Source of the DNA: Sphingobacterium phlebotomi
Lineage (GTDB): Bacteria; Bacteroidota; Bacteroidia; Sphingobacteriales; Sphingobacteriaceae
DNA: 64,000 nucleotides
Direction: 5' to 3'
Assembly (NCBI RefSeq): GCF_008180195.1
Contig: NZ_VTAV01000005.1
Location: 124,001-188,000, forward strand
Positions 45,081 through 53,608 of this stretch are shown here, in pieces (the stretch's first letter is position 1; the number at the start of each line of letters is the position of its first letter). A program made the translations under genes and the position numbers. A model generated the notes under the pieces. It saw only the letters and a list, made by a program, of their open reading frames with translations, was not told the origin of the DNA and searched no databases.

Positions 45081-45125
45081 ATTAATCAAAGTACCTTTTT
45101 GCTTTTTTTCAGACATATCATAAAC
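45081..45125 (+). repeat. 45-bp repeated upstream element, copy 1 (before fecR)
   Basis: This sequence begins ATTAATCAAAGTAC, is followed by a T-rich middle, and ends TTTCAGACATATCATAAAC. It is repeated at 49607-49651 with 41 of 45 positions identical by direct base comparison. It ends 11 bp upstream of the GTG start of fecR. Both copies precede genes of the same cassette, so a shared promoter or regulator site is likely. Confidence 0.7.
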
Positions 45126-45136
45126 AACGGATAAAA

Positions 45137-46120
45137 GTGAAAAGAAAGCTATTTCGATTTTTAACAAATCGGTACCGGCAGGAACAAGTGGGCAAGCCAG
45201 AGCGGGATTTGTTCGACACCTGGTATAAAAGTTTAGATCAGCGGACGGATGTTCAGGCGGCGGACAAGGACGCGCGACGTAACCGTTCCTGGCAGAAGAT
45301 ACAAGATGCGATTGGAGAAGGAGAGGAGCTGATCGACAATAAACAGAAACAGATTATCGCGTTCAGACCTTGGATGGGCAGTGTTGCTGCACTTTTACTC
45401 GTAGCGTCTGGTTTTTTCTATTGGCGTATACAGCAGGAGATGCAGCAGACACAGGAAATGGTGTCCATGCCGGCTTACCGTATTTTTAATACCGGGGTAG
45501 GCGAACGTAAAGTGGTCAATCTTCCTGACGGTTCCACCGTGACGTTGAACGCCCGAACAAGCCTACGTGTTGATGAAAATGCATACGGACGATCTGCGCG
45601 CGAGGTCGAACTCCTTGCCGGAGAAGCCTTTTTCGAAGTCGCGAAGGATAGCAGCCGGGCGTTCATCGTGCAGGCAGGCCGTTTGCAGACCACCGTTTTA
45701 GGAACTTCTTTTAATATACAGACCTATGCAGAGATGGAAGAGCAAGTGATTTCGGTATATACCGGCCGTGTGAAGGTACAGCGTGGGAACAACAATCTAG
45801 GTACGCTCGAAAAGGGACAGCGTATCCGTTTTGAAAAACAATATGCCAATAGTACAACGGAAGATTTCGATACCGGAAATCGCTATTCCTCCTGGACCAG
45901 CGGTAAACAGGTGCTGCAGGATGCCGGGTTTGAAGAACTGGCACTTGCCGTCAAAAATACCTACGGTATAACACTCGTTGCCGATAACGACCGTATTGCC
46001 CGCCAGCAATACAGCCTGCCGATCCGCAAGTCAGTACCGTTGGACGAGTTCCTAGAGGCTATACAATCCATTCACCACAACAAGATCAGAAAGGAGGGCG
46101 AGCGCGTGATTCTTTATTAA
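45137..46120 (+). CDS. FecR-family anti-sigma factor
   Basis: The 327-residue protein starts with GTG at 45137. The sigma-binding part is short (about 1-70), followed by one membrane helix at about 77-96 (WMGSVAALLLVASGFFYWRI). The FecR domain (about 113-215) has GVGERKVVNLPDGSTVTLNA, GEAFFEVAKDSSRAFIVQAG and VLGTSFNIQTY. The DUF4974 domain (about 260-327) contains FEELALAVKNTYGITLVAD. It should bind the sigma factor encoded upstream and sense the STN domain of the receptor encoded 110 bp downstream. Confidence 0.94.
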   Translation: MKRKLFRFLTNRYRQEQVGKPERDLFDTWYKSLDQRTDVQAADKDARRNRSWQKIQDAIGEGEELIDNKQKQIIAFRPWMGSVAALLLVASGFFYWRIQQEMQQTQEMVSMPAYRIFNTGVGERKVVNLPDGSTVTLNARTSLRVDENAYGRSAREVELLAGEAFFEVAKDSSRAFIVQAGRLQTTVLGTSFNIQTYAEMEEQVISVYTGRVKVQRGNNNLGTLEKGQRIRFEKQYANSTTEDFDTGNRYSSWTSGKQVLQDAGFEELALAVKNTYGITLVADNDRIARQQYSLPIRKSVPLDEFLEAIQSIHHNKIRKEGERVILY

Positions 46121-46138
46121 CCTAATCTATACAACAAA

Positions 46139-46166
46139 GGAGTTAACGACCGCCATCGTTAACTCC
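46139..46166 (+). promoter_or_regulatory. Stem-loop in the fecR-receptor gap
   Basis: The arms GGAGTTAACGA (46139-46149) and TCGTTAACTCC (46156-46166) form a perfect 11-bp stem with a 6-nt loop. There is no T-run after it, so it is not a classical terminator. Its place matches the stem-loop at 12583-12613 in the other complete cassette. Confidence 0.55.
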
Positions 46167-46230
46167 CCATCATCGTTATAACATCGTATTATAAAATCAT
46201 ATCCATACAACATTATACATAAACAAATTT

Positions 46231-49200
46231 ATGCAATTTAATCTGTACTATTTCCATTTCATTATGCGAATATTCATGCTCAGTGTCATCAGCATCCTGT
46301 GTTTGACGGAGGTACTACTTGCCTCGGGAGCCAATGCCCAGCTTTTACAGAAGAAAGTAACCTTGGAAATTTACGAAGGCAGTATTGCCGATGCCGTAAA
46401 AAATCTGGAATCCAAGAATGTACTGATCGCTTATGATGCGGCGAAATACAATCTGAATAACCGGAAAGTAGTTTCGGGACGTTTTAGAAATACCCCCGTA
46501 AAAGATATCCTGAACCATATTTTTCGGAGTACCGATATGACCTTTCGCGAAACAGGATCGTATATTATTTTAGAGAAAAAGATACCTCAGCGCCCGGGCC
46601 GTATCAGCGGTACCGTGTACGACGAGCGCGGTTTGCCACTGATTGGTGCCAATGTTCGCGTCATCGGTAATAAGTCTGCGCAGACAAGTGTAGATGGTAC
46701 TTATAATATGGAGCTTCCCGCCGGTACTTATGTCGTGGAGATCAGTTATCTCTCTTACAAGACACGACGCATACAAGAGGTCAAGGTAGAAGCAGGAGAG
46801 CGTACAGCGCTGGACATTGCCATGCAGGTCAGCAACCAGCAGATCGACGATGTTGTCGTGACCAGTACCTTCAAGAGGTCGTCGGTAGCCGGGCTCTATG
46901 CCGCGCAGAAGAACGCAGCCAGCGTAACCGATGGTATTTCTGCCGAACAGATTGCCCGGACGCCGGACAACGATATGGGCGCCGCGTTGAAGCGCATCAC
47001 GGGACTAACTACGGTCAACAACCGTAATGTGATTGTGCGCGGAATGTCCGACCGATATAACCAGGCTATGCTCGACGGGGTGAGCATCCCGAGTACGTCG
47101 ATGAACCGCAGGGATTTCTCCTTCGATATCATTCCTACGGAGATGGTCAGTTCGGTGGTGGTCAATAAAACGGCTACGCCGGATGTTTCTTCGGAGTTTT
47201 CGGGCGGGCAGGTGTCGGTGAATACGCTGGATATCCCGGACGAAAACTTTACGAGTATCCAGATCGGTTCGGGCATCAATAGCCAGGCGATCGGCAAAGA
47301 TTTCTACCGATTGGGCGATCGGAAAAATGCAGAGTACTTCGGTTTCTTTGATAAATCGGCGAAATTACCGGAGGGAATGTTATCGTGGCAGTTCCAACGT
47401 AATATCGAAGTTCCTCCTCCCGGCAACGACCAGACGGACTTTGATTTGATTCCGGGAAACGGCATCCCCTACAGCAGCTTGGACGCGGTAGCACAATCGA
47501 AAAGACTATCCGCCGAACCGCTGCAAATGCATCGCTATAACGGGCAACCCAACCAAAACTACCGCTTGTCGTTAGGACGCGTGTACGAACTGAAGAACGG
47601 CATGCGCTTCGGTTTTTCAGCGGCGGCAAGTCTGCGCAACGAGCAGCAGGTGTGGGAGTTCAACAACGTGCGAGGCTCTAATTACGGAAATGCCGTTCAT
47701 TATATAGATAGCACCAAGATCGGGCAAAACGGTGCCGGGATGTCCTATCGCTTCAATAGCAACAGTGGTTTTGCGGCGAACCTCGGGCTACAAGGAGATA
47801 AGTTTAAGGTAACCTTAAAAAATATGTATGCCCGTACGTATAGCAACCACTACAACGAGGCGATCCGCTTGAACTATGCTGACGTGTCGCTAGGTCCAAA
47901 TAAAGAACAGTACCAGTTGCCCGAGGCCATGTCCTTGCTGCAGCATCAGCTGAGCGGCGAGTACGAACTCCCTTGGGCGATTAAGGCGACGGGCATGGTC
48001 GCCTACAACAAGATTAGCCAGCGCATCCTGGACGAGCGCAAGTTTAAATACCGGTTGACGACCCAGATCGGGGATGACTATTATTTCCAAACCCCGAATG
48101 TTAGAGACCCTTCCCAATCCGGTGGTGATAACCTTTTGGAGGATTCGCGCATGTGGACGGAGGTGAACGAGGATGATTTCCACTGGGCCGCGAGCTTTGC
48201 CAAATCCTTTGGTACGGGGGAAACGCTTAGCACACTCATTAAGCTGGGTTACCAAGGCTTTGATAAGCAGCGTGACCTGTCGGTATTCCGTATGATCCCC
48301 TATTCGGCAAGGGGAAGCAATATCGAGCAACCCTATGAGGTCATTCTGGATCCCGCGAATATCGGCAGCGGTGTCAACGAGGCGTATTATTGGGCAAAAA
48401 ATATTAACGGTCGCGTATTCGACGGGCACATGAAAATGCATGGGGTGTATGTGATGGCAGACCAAAAGCTGCGGAACAGGCTGCGCCTCGTGTATGGTGT
48501 GCGCGGGGAATCTTTTGACTTGAACAACAGCCAGGAAGAAATATTGAACCGGCAATATACGGATCCCAGCGAGTTTATTTTGTTTCGAAGAGGTGTCGCC
48601 GAAAGCGGCTGGCGCTGGTTACCGTCCATCAACGCCACTTATGAGGTAACCTCTACGTTTAATGTGCGTTCTTCCTATTCGCGGACCGTCATCCGTCCCG
48701 ATTTCCGGGAGAGTTCCTTCTTTGGTTTCTATGATTATGAGCTGGAAGGCAATGTGGCCGGCGACCGCGTGGAGTCCACGGTAGTGGACAATGTGGATCT
48801 ACGTTTAGAATTGTATCCGGGAGCAGGGGAGATTGTTTCGCTTACGGGGTATTATAAATTTTTGGACAGACCCATTGAACTGATCAGAGACGGTTCATTG
48901 CGTCAGGGTAATTACTATGTACTTACCAATATGGAGTCTGCTACCAATTTGGGGCTGGAGCTGGAAGTAAGGAAAAACATGGGCTTTTTGGGCGAACAGG
49001 ACTGGTTGGAGGATATCTTTGTCTACGGCAATGGAACTTTATTAAAATCAAATGTGAAGGTAATGACGCCTTGGGGTTCATATCCTGCAGAAGGGGGAGG
49101 TTCAGAATGGCGGCAGGAAAGACAGGGTAGTCAAGACCGACCATTGATTGGGCAATCCCCTTGGCTGCTGAATCTAGGCTTGGGCTACTGGGGAGAGTCT

Positions 49201-49542
49201 TTTGGACTGACGGCAAGCTATAACCAGCGCGGTTACCGCACCAATCTGACTGCTTTCACTCCAAATGAGGTGGAATATGAAAAGGTACCGGGGCAACTGG
49301 ACGGACAGTTGTATGCCCGGATACTAAAAAAACGGATGGAAATCAAATTCAATATGGCAAACCTGCTGAACGACTGGGCCATTTTTTATGCCAATACGGA
49401 AGCATTCAACATCGAAGGAGGAGGCATCAGTGGGGAATTACAAAAAGGAGACTTGCGGTACAACAAAGAAGACAACGATACGATACTCTATCGCCGGAAA
49501 GAGGGAAGCCGTTTTAGCCTGTCGCTGACGTATAGCTTTTAA
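46231..49542 (+). CDS. TonB-dependent outer membrane receptor with STN signalling domain
   Basis: The 1103-residue protein starts at 46231; an ATG at 46264 (MRIFMLSVISILCLTEVLL) gives a neater signal peptide. An STN domain lies at about 42-115 (QKKVTLEIYEGSIADAVKNL, RFRNTPVKDILNHIF). A carboxypeptidase-regulatory-like domain follows at about 127-205 (GTVYDERGLPLIGANVRVIG). The plug (about 230-350) reads DNDMGAALKRITGLTTVNNRNVIVRGMSDRYNQAMLDGV, and the barrel ends SLSLTYSF. Without a SusD partner it is closer to siderophore- or metal-type receptors than to SusC. A lipoprotein gene pair follows, which may provide its surface partner. Expected regulator: the sigma/FecR pair upstream. Confidence 0.93.
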   Translation: MQFNLYYFHFIMRIFMLSVISILCLTEVLLASGANAQLLQKKVTLEIYEGSIADAVKNLESKNVLIAYDAAKYNLNNRKVVSGRFRNTPVKDILNHIFRSTDMTFRETGSYIILEKKIPQRPGRISGTVYDERGLPLIGANVRVIGNKSAQTSVDGTYNMELPAGTYVVEISYLSYKTRRIQEVKVEAGERTALDIAMQVSNQQIDDVVVTSTFKRSSVAGLYAAQKNAASVTDGISAEQIARTPDNDMGAALKRITGLTTVNNRNVIVRGMSDRYNQAMLDGVSIPSTSMNRRDFSFDIIPTEMVSSVVVNKTATPDVSSEFSGGQVSVNTLDIPDENFTSIQIGSGINSQAIGKDFYRLGDRKNAEYFGFFDKSAKLPEGMLSWQFQRNIEVPPPGNDQTDFDLIPGNGIPYSSLDAVAQSKRLSAEPLQMHRYNGQPNQNYRLSLGRVYELKNGMRFGFSAAASLRNEQQVWEFNNVRGSNYGNAVHYIDSTKIGQNGAGMSYRFNSNSGFAANLGLQGDKFKVTLKNMYARTYSNHYNEAIRLNYADVSLGPNKEQYQLPEAMSLLQHQLSGEYELPWAIKATGMVAYNKISQRILDERKFKYRLTTQIGDDYYFQTPNVRDPSQSGGDNLLEDSRMWTEVNEDDFHWAASFAKSFGTGETLSTLIKLGYQGFDKQRDLSVFRMIPYSARGSNIEQPYEVILDPANIGSGVNEAYYWAKNINGRVFDGHMKMHGVYVMADQKLRNRLRLVYGVRGESFDLNNSQEEILNRQYTDPSEFILFRRGVAESGWRWLPSINATYEVTSTFNVRSSYSRTVIRPDFRESSFFGFYDYELEGNVAGDRVESTVVDNVDLRLELYPGAGEIVSLTGYYKFLDRPIELIRDGSLRQGNYYVLTNMESATNLGLELEVRKNMGFLGEQDWLEDIFVYGNGTLLKSNVKVMTPWGSYPAEGGGSEWRQERQGSQDRPLIGQSPWLLNLGLGYWGESFGLTASYNQRGYRTNLTAFTPNEVEYEKVPGQLDGQLYARILKKRMEIKFNMANLLNDWAIFYANTEAFNIEGGGISGELQKGDLRYNKEDNDTILYRRKEGSRFSLSLTYSF

Positions 49543-49909
49543 TAGTAATAAGTTATAAGTGATGAGTAAAAAAAGTATTTCATAATTATTTAATGGAATC
49601 GCAACAATTAATCAAAGTACTTTTTCGGTTTTTTTCAGACATATAATAAACGAACAACAAAAATACTAATTACCGGGCTTGGTTCTTGGCTACCTTGAAT
49701 AAGATAAACAAAAAAAGTTCCGCGCATTGTCCGACAGCACAATCCGGAAAAAAGAAAAAAATAGAAAACGTTTGTCTTGGAGGAAAATCAGAAAACGAAG
49801 AAAGTAATTAAAAAACTATACCGCCTTTCGAGAATTGCCGTGCGAAAAGCAGTATAGTCAAGCTAAAGATAATGGCGGCAAATTTATAAATTATTTAAAA
49901 CTTACCGAA
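49543..49909 (+). other. 367-bp leader region before the beta-helix lipoprotein gene
   Basis: This stretch carries copy 2 of the 45-bp element and then about 250 bp of A-rich sequence before the lipoprotein start. A frame of 25 codons upstream of the lipoprotein ATG (from 49835) is open but has no coding features. A long untranslated leader seems likely. I see no terminator behind the receptor gene. Confidence 0.5.
49607..49651 (+). repeat. 45-bp repeated upstream element, copy 2 (before the lipoprotein gene)
   Basis: This copy matches 45081-45125 at 41 of 45 positions without gaps, including TTTTTTTCAGACATAT. It stands 258 bp before the lipoprotein start and 64 bp after the receptor stop. 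It could give the lipoprotein genes their own promoter under the same control as fecR. Confidence 0.7.
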
Positions 49910-51295
49910 ATGAAAAAAGTTTTAAGTTTAGCAGCATGTGCTGTGGCTCTATTCAGCTCATGCAACAAAGATGTAGCAACGCCTGAGGGCGATTTTAATG
50001 CCGGTTTGCCGACTGGCGTGGTGCAGGCTCCTATTCCTACGGATGCTGATGGCTTGATTACCAAGACGTTTCTTCCGAATGATACCATTTGGAAAATCGA
50101 TGGTGTATCTTATGTTGAACCCGGTCAGACATTGACCATTGAGGCAGGGACCTTCCTGACTTCCGGTGATTTCAAGACTTATAACGATCCGACCTATGGT
50201 GAGCAGGAATTACGCGGTGTATTGGTGGTACCTAAAACAGCGACCCTAATTGCAGAAGGTACAGCAAACGCGCCGATTGTATTTACATCGCCGAACGCAA
50301 CGAACCGTCAGGCGGGTGACTTCGGTGGGGTCGTTATTTTAGGACGCGCACGCATCAACCAACCGATTGCACAACGTATTGAAGGTATTCCGCAGCCCGA
50401 CGATACCGATGTAACGTATGGTTCAACAAACGATACGTATAATACCGAGAGTTCAGGTATCTTAAAATACGTGCGTATTGAATTCGCGGGTTTTGAACTT
50501 TCAGAAGCAAATGAAATCAACGGTTTAACGTTAGGCGGTGTGGGTAGTGGTACAACCCTATCACATATCCAGGTTTCCTGGGGCCGGGACGATGCGTTCG
50601 AGTTTTTCGGAGGTACGGTAAATGCAGATCACCTAGTAGCGTTGTCTACAGATGATGATGATTTCGATTTTGATTTCGGTTATTCGGGTACTATTCAGTA
50701 TGCGCTTTCGTTGAAAGATCCACAGTCTACCAATAGTACTTCTGGCGGCAACTCGGATTCCAATGGTATCGAGTCTGATAATGACGGTTCTGGTTCTAAT
50801 GCTTCTCCTAAAACTAAACCAAACTTGCAAAACTTTACCTTCCTGGGCATCAATAGCGCCGGTACGGCTGGTACGAAGCTGGAAAATGGCAACCACTGGA
50901 GAAGAGCGTCTGCGTTGAACATCACGCGTTCGATTATCGCAGGTTATAATGTCGGTGCAGCTTTCGAAAACATTACGGCTGGAGAAAGTATATTCAGCAA
51001 TAACGTGGTGCATGCTTACACTACACCTTTGGATGTTATCAGTGGCTCCGCACCGGCTGGTTATACAGGTAATAGCACAAGTACAGCTGCAATTGCGAAT
51101 AGCTATTTGTTGTTAGGTGGTGATGCTGAAATTAATCCGTTTTATTCGACTGCCACTGCATCGACGTTTGATCCTTGGAACTTAGTTCCTTTTGCAGGTC
51201 CTGCTTCAGGTCCGGATTACAAAGGTGCCTTTGATCCGGAAGCTGAAACCTTGTGGACAGACGGATGGACAGAGTTTCAACCCAAGACTTACTAG
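49910..51295 (+). CDS. Beta-helix-like surface lipoprotein with an acidic cluster
   Basis: I start at the ATG at 49910 (MKKVLSLAACAVALFSSCNKD), which gives a lipoprotein of 461 residues with Cys18 as lipobox. The family pattern is recognisable in Bacteroidota: a TIEAGTFL strand, then GVLVVPKTATLIAEGTANAPIVFTSPN and GDFGGVVILGRARINQPI, typical of a right-handed beta-helix with stacked strands. ALSTDDDDFDFDFGYSGTIQ and the SNGIESDNDGSGSN stretch could bind calcium or another cation. The biological role is not known to me. It is the gene after an STN-type TonB receptor, so it may be a surface partner of that receptor. Confidence 0.8.
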   Translation: MKKVLSLAACAVALFSSCNKDVATPEGDFNAGLPTGVVQAPIPTDADGLITKTFLPNDTIWKIDGVSYVEPGQTLTIEAGTFLTSGDFKTYNDPTYGEQELRGVLVVPKTATLIAEGTANAPIVFTSPNATNRQAGDFGGVVILGRARINQPIAQRIEGIPQPDDTDVTYGSTNDTYNTESSGILKYVRIEFAGFELSEANEINGLTLGGVGSGTTLSHIQVSWGRDDAFEFFGGTVNADHLVALSTDDDDFDFDFGYSGTIQYALSLKDPQSTNSTSGGNSDSNGIESDNDGSGSNASPKTKPNLQNFTFLGINSAGTAGTKLENGNHWRRASALNITRSIIAGYNVGAAFENITAGESIFSNNVVHAYTTPLDVISGSAPAGYTGNSTSTAAIANSYLLLGGDAEINPFYSTATASTFDPWNLVPFAGPASGPDYKGAFDPEAETLWTDGWTEFQPKTY

Positions 51296-51334
51296 TCTAG
51301 GCTGATCGAGTTTTCTTGAAAAATAAATATTAGA

Positions 51335-51357
51335 CCTGTCGGTGATGAGCCGACAGG
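51335..51357 (+). terminator. Stem-loop after the beta-helix lipoprotein gene
   Basis: CCTGTCGG (51335-51342) and CCGACAGG (51350-51357) pair perfectly around a 7-nt loop; only a short TTTT follows (CAATTTTAAAA). It is a weak terminator or a partial-termination signal before the next lipoprotein gene. Confidence 0.5.
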
Positions 51358-51405
51358 CAATTTTAAAATCATTTTAGATATCAATAATTAATAACAAATT
51401 ATAAT

Positions 51406-52197
51406 ATGCGTATATTTTTATATACTTTTTTTGTTGCACTAGCCATTTGTACATCCTGCGAAAAAGGTGAACTGGTAGACAATTATACCCCTTTTACCAC
51501 ACTTTCTATAGAAAACTATGTAAACGGCTACAAGATTGAAATTGACGGTCATAAATACGCTACGCGGTCGATTAAAGTACCGATTTCTGATAACGAAAAC
51601 TCTTTTGTGTTATATAATGCAGCTGATGAAGTTGAATTTGAGGGAAGTTTTCAGCTTAAACCGGATAAGGATACGCTGGTGCTTTTTAAAATCAACGATG
51701 ATATCCCTTCAGCGTTGATGCGTAAAGAGAATTTAAATGAATCCAAGGAGGAAGGAAAGTTGAAATTTAGAATTGTCAATAGCAACAGTGAAATAACAGA
51801 ATTGACGAACGGAGAACCTTTTCATCTGGTGTTTTATCAGATTCTTGAACGATTGTCGGGACCTCCCGCCCGTAGAAAGGTTGTTTATCACGAACAGGGA
51901 GATACCGTTTTTAATATTACCAATCAACTTCCAGATACTTATCAAAGCATTGATATTACAGACAATATGGAGTCTGTTTTCGGATTTGATGGGAGAGCAC
52001 AAATACTGAAAGAGGATTTTAGTCCTGTTACAGTGGAAGGCGCAGAAGTTTTTGTTTCGTACAGTTCAATAGATATCAATAAAGGAGCACATATTCTTTA
52101 CCTGCAAGAATCTACAGGAAGTCTTTTTTCTTTCTATCCTAATATAGATCCTTGGTGGAACTTCGATACAACTTTGCTCTCAGCTTACTCCAATTAA
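51406..52197 (+). CDS. Putative lipoprotein, unknown function
   Basis: The 263-residue protein has a lipoprotein signal (RIFLYTFFVALAICTSCEKG, Cys18). The rest is soluble and beta-rich: TLSIENYVNGYKIEIDGHKYATRS, ENSFVLYNAADEVEFEGSFQLK, LKFRIVNSNSEI and HLVFYQILERLSG. It looks like two or more Ig-like beta-sandwich domains but I do not recognise a family. It follows the beta-helix lipoprotein by 110 bp in the receptor cassette and lies 14 bp before a small gene, so it is probably part of the same surface system. Confidence 0.8.
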   Translation: MRIFLYTFFVALAICTSCEKGELVDNYTPFTTLSIENYVNGYKIEIDGHKYATRSIKVPISDNENSFVLYNAADEVEFEGSFQLKPDKDTLVLFKINDDIPSALMRKENLNESKEEGKLKFRIVNSNSEITELTNGEPFHLVFYQILERLSGPPARRKVVYHEQGDTVFNITNQLPDTYQSIDITDNMESVFGFDGRAQILKEDFSPVTVEGAEVFVSYSSIDINKGAHILYLQESTGSLFSFYPNIDPWWNFDTTLLSAYSN

Positions 52198-52211
52198 CTA
52201 AGTTATTTACC

Positions 52212-52511
52212 ATGAAAGCCATCGACAAAAGAAAACATGAATGGTTGCGGATCAAACTCTTCCGGCTAGCGCAGGACGCGGCTGATTCCGAAGCGCGGGA
52301 AGCTGCTGCGGATGCTTTGCGGGCTTTGCTGCAGCAGTACGAGACCTACCAAGAGATGATCGAACAGTTGAAGGATTGCATATCAGCCTATGAAGAGATG
52401 CAGAAAAATTTTCGTTCCGATCTGGTGGCGCCAGCTCTGCGCGAAGAACATAAGGAACGTAAAGCTACAAAATATAGTGTTCGTGATTTTCAGTTGATGG
52501 CAATAAAATAA
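52212..52511 (+). CDS. Small helical protein, unknown function
   Basis: I start at the ATG at 52212 (MKAIDKRKHEWLRIKLFRLA), giving 99 residues. The frame is open to 52152, but that would overlap the upstream gene. The sequence is almost entirely helical and charged (AADSEAREAAADALRALLQQYETYQEMIEQL, EEMQKNFRSD), probably a coiled coil. It has no signal peptide. No family is recognised. It is the last gene before the terminator at 52569 and may be translated with the lipoprotein upstream (14-bp gap). Confidence 0.6.
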   Translation: MKAIDKRKHEWLRIKLFRLAQDAADSEAREAAADALRALLQQYETYQEMIEQLKDCISAYEEMQKNFRSDLVAPALREEHKERKATKYSVRDFQLMAIK

Positions 52512-52568
52512 AGGACAATACAGCAAAAAATATTTTTCTTTTTCGGGTAATAGTGGGGTTTGTATGTA

Positions 52569-52596
52569 GGCGGTACCAGACGGTGCCGCCTTTTTT
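52569..52596 (+). terminator. Rho-independent terminator at the end of the third cassette
   Basis: GGCGGTACC (52569-52577) and GGTGCCGCC (52582-52590) pair over nine positions, with one G-T pair, around a 4-nt loop, followed by six T residues. It closes the 44.4-52.5 kb transcription unit. Confidence 0.85.
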
Positions 52597-52611
52597 CGAT
52601 TTCCTTGTATA

Positions 52612-53040
52612 GTTGTTTTGGAAGAGGAAGTAGCTGTTTTAGAAAAAGACGAAGTTGTTTTAGAAAAAGACGAAGTTGTTTTAGGAGAAGAGGTAGTTGT
52701 TTTAGGAGAAGAGGTAGTTGTTCTGGAAGAAGAGATAGTTGTTTTAGAAAAAGATGGAGTTATTTTCGGAGAAGACGAAGTTGTTTTGGAAAAAGACGAA
52801 GTTGTTCTGGGAAAAGATGTGGTTGTTTTGGAAGAAGATGAAGTTGTTCTGGGAAAAAATGTGGTTGTTTTGGAAGAAGATGAAGTTGTTCTGGGAAAAA
52901 ATGTGGTTGTTTTGGAAGAAGATGAAGTTGTTTTGGAAAAGGAAGTAGTTGTTGTGGAAGAAGACGAAGTTGTTTTAGAAAAAGATGGAGTTGTTTTAGA
53001 AAAAGATGAGGTTGTTTTAGAAGAAGATGAAGTTGTTTTT
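52612..53040. repeat. 21-bp tandem repeat (minisatellite), about 20 units
   Basis: About twenty imperfect units with the form GTTGTTTTAGAAGAAGATGAA run head to tail from 52612 to about 53031, with a partial unit to 53040. The 21-bp period keeps all frames open. The plus strand would read V-V-L-E-K-D-E heptads and the minus strand Thr/Ser-rich repeats, but neither frame has an ATG start (both track starts would be TTG) and a terminator lies just upstream. I take it as non-coding or decayed. Between units 10 and 15 a 42-bp double unit (GTTCTGGGAAAAAATGTG alternating with GTTTTGGAAGAAGATGAA) is repeated, a sign of recent expansion. Confidence 0.85.
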
Positions 53041-53215
53041 AGACGTGATTTTAAAGACAAAATACCCTAAAAAACGTCTTTAAAGTATATTAAACAACAA
53101 TTTTTGTCCGAAAAACGTATTTCGAAAGGTATAAAAATGCGCCAAAAATTTTTTTGATGCACCCCAAAATTGGCGAAAACATACACCTTTCTATCGTTTT
53201 TTTATTGTATATTCG

Positions 53216-53305
53216 CGGCCTTTGGCCGGCCCGCTCACTGCCCTTAATTGGATTCAAGTTGGCATACCGTATTTCACCCTGCCTGAAGCTCATATTACTG
53301 GTCAT
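53216..53305 (-). pseudogene. Truncated MazF/PemK-type toxin
   Basis: From the ATG at 53305 the minus frame reads MTSNMSFRQGEIRYANLNPI then KGSERAGQRP. This matches the first residues of MazF-like endoribonucleases (QG.I...N..P.KGSEQAG.RP). After RP the similarity stops and the frame runs into unrelated, AT-rich sequence (RIYNKKTIERCMF) to 53090. The catalytic core is missing, so the toxin is dead. It lies 1 bp after the antitoxin stop. Confidence 0.7.
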
Positions 53306-53306
53306 T

Positions 53307-53543
53307 TTAGGTCCGTTCCAATTCAGACAAATAATCTGTCATACCTTCCTCTGCGATCTGCATAATGTCAATGTCTTCACCCGCTTTTTTATAAGATTGG
53401 ATATAGGCAGCTTTATTGAGCTGATCAAGGTAAACCCGAAGCGCTTTTTCTATAAGTTTATTATTGGGAAGCTTTAACTCTTTGGATTTTTTTGTCAATT
53501 GCGACATTAAATCGTCAGGCAGCGTGCTAGTGAACGTGGGCAT
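53307..53543 (-). CDS. Ribbon-helix-helix antitoxin-like protein
   Basis: The 78-residue protein starts MPTFTSTLPDDLMSQLTKKSKELKLPNNKLIEKAL, a ribbon-helix-helix pattern with a short beta strand followed by two helices. The C-terminal half is acidic (GEDIDIMQIAEEGMTDYLSELE), as expected for the toxin-binding tail. It is paired with a truncated MazF-like gene 1 bp downstream. The antitoxin is intact while its toxin is broken, so it may now act as an orphan regulator or protect against related toxins (inference). Confidence 0.8.
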   Translation of the reverse strand: MPTFTSTLPDDLMSQLTKKSKELKLPNNKLIEKALRVYLDQLNKAAYIQSYKKAGEDIDIMQIAEEGMTDYLSELERT

Positions 53544-53608
53544 GGTATTTTATATTTGTTATTTACAAAAATAAAATACATCTATGATTCCCAAAAATAG
53601 ATGGCGCT

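Noticed and set aside
47890..48555. 221-codon minus-strand open frame
   Set aside because: It is antisense within the TonB receptor barrel.
52612..53040. Possible CRISPR array
   Set aside because: The units are contiguous 21-bp repeats without unique spacers, and no cas genes are near.
52383..53060. 225-codon minus-strand open frame rich in Thr/Ser repeats
   Set aside because: It is produced by the 21-bp minisatellite read backwards plus the antisense of the small helical gene; it has no ATG start.
52618..53070. 150-codon plus-strand frame of VVLEKDE heptads
   Set aside because: The only start is a TTG inside the repeat, a terminator lies just upstream and no second domain follows, so I list it as a repeat and not as a gene.
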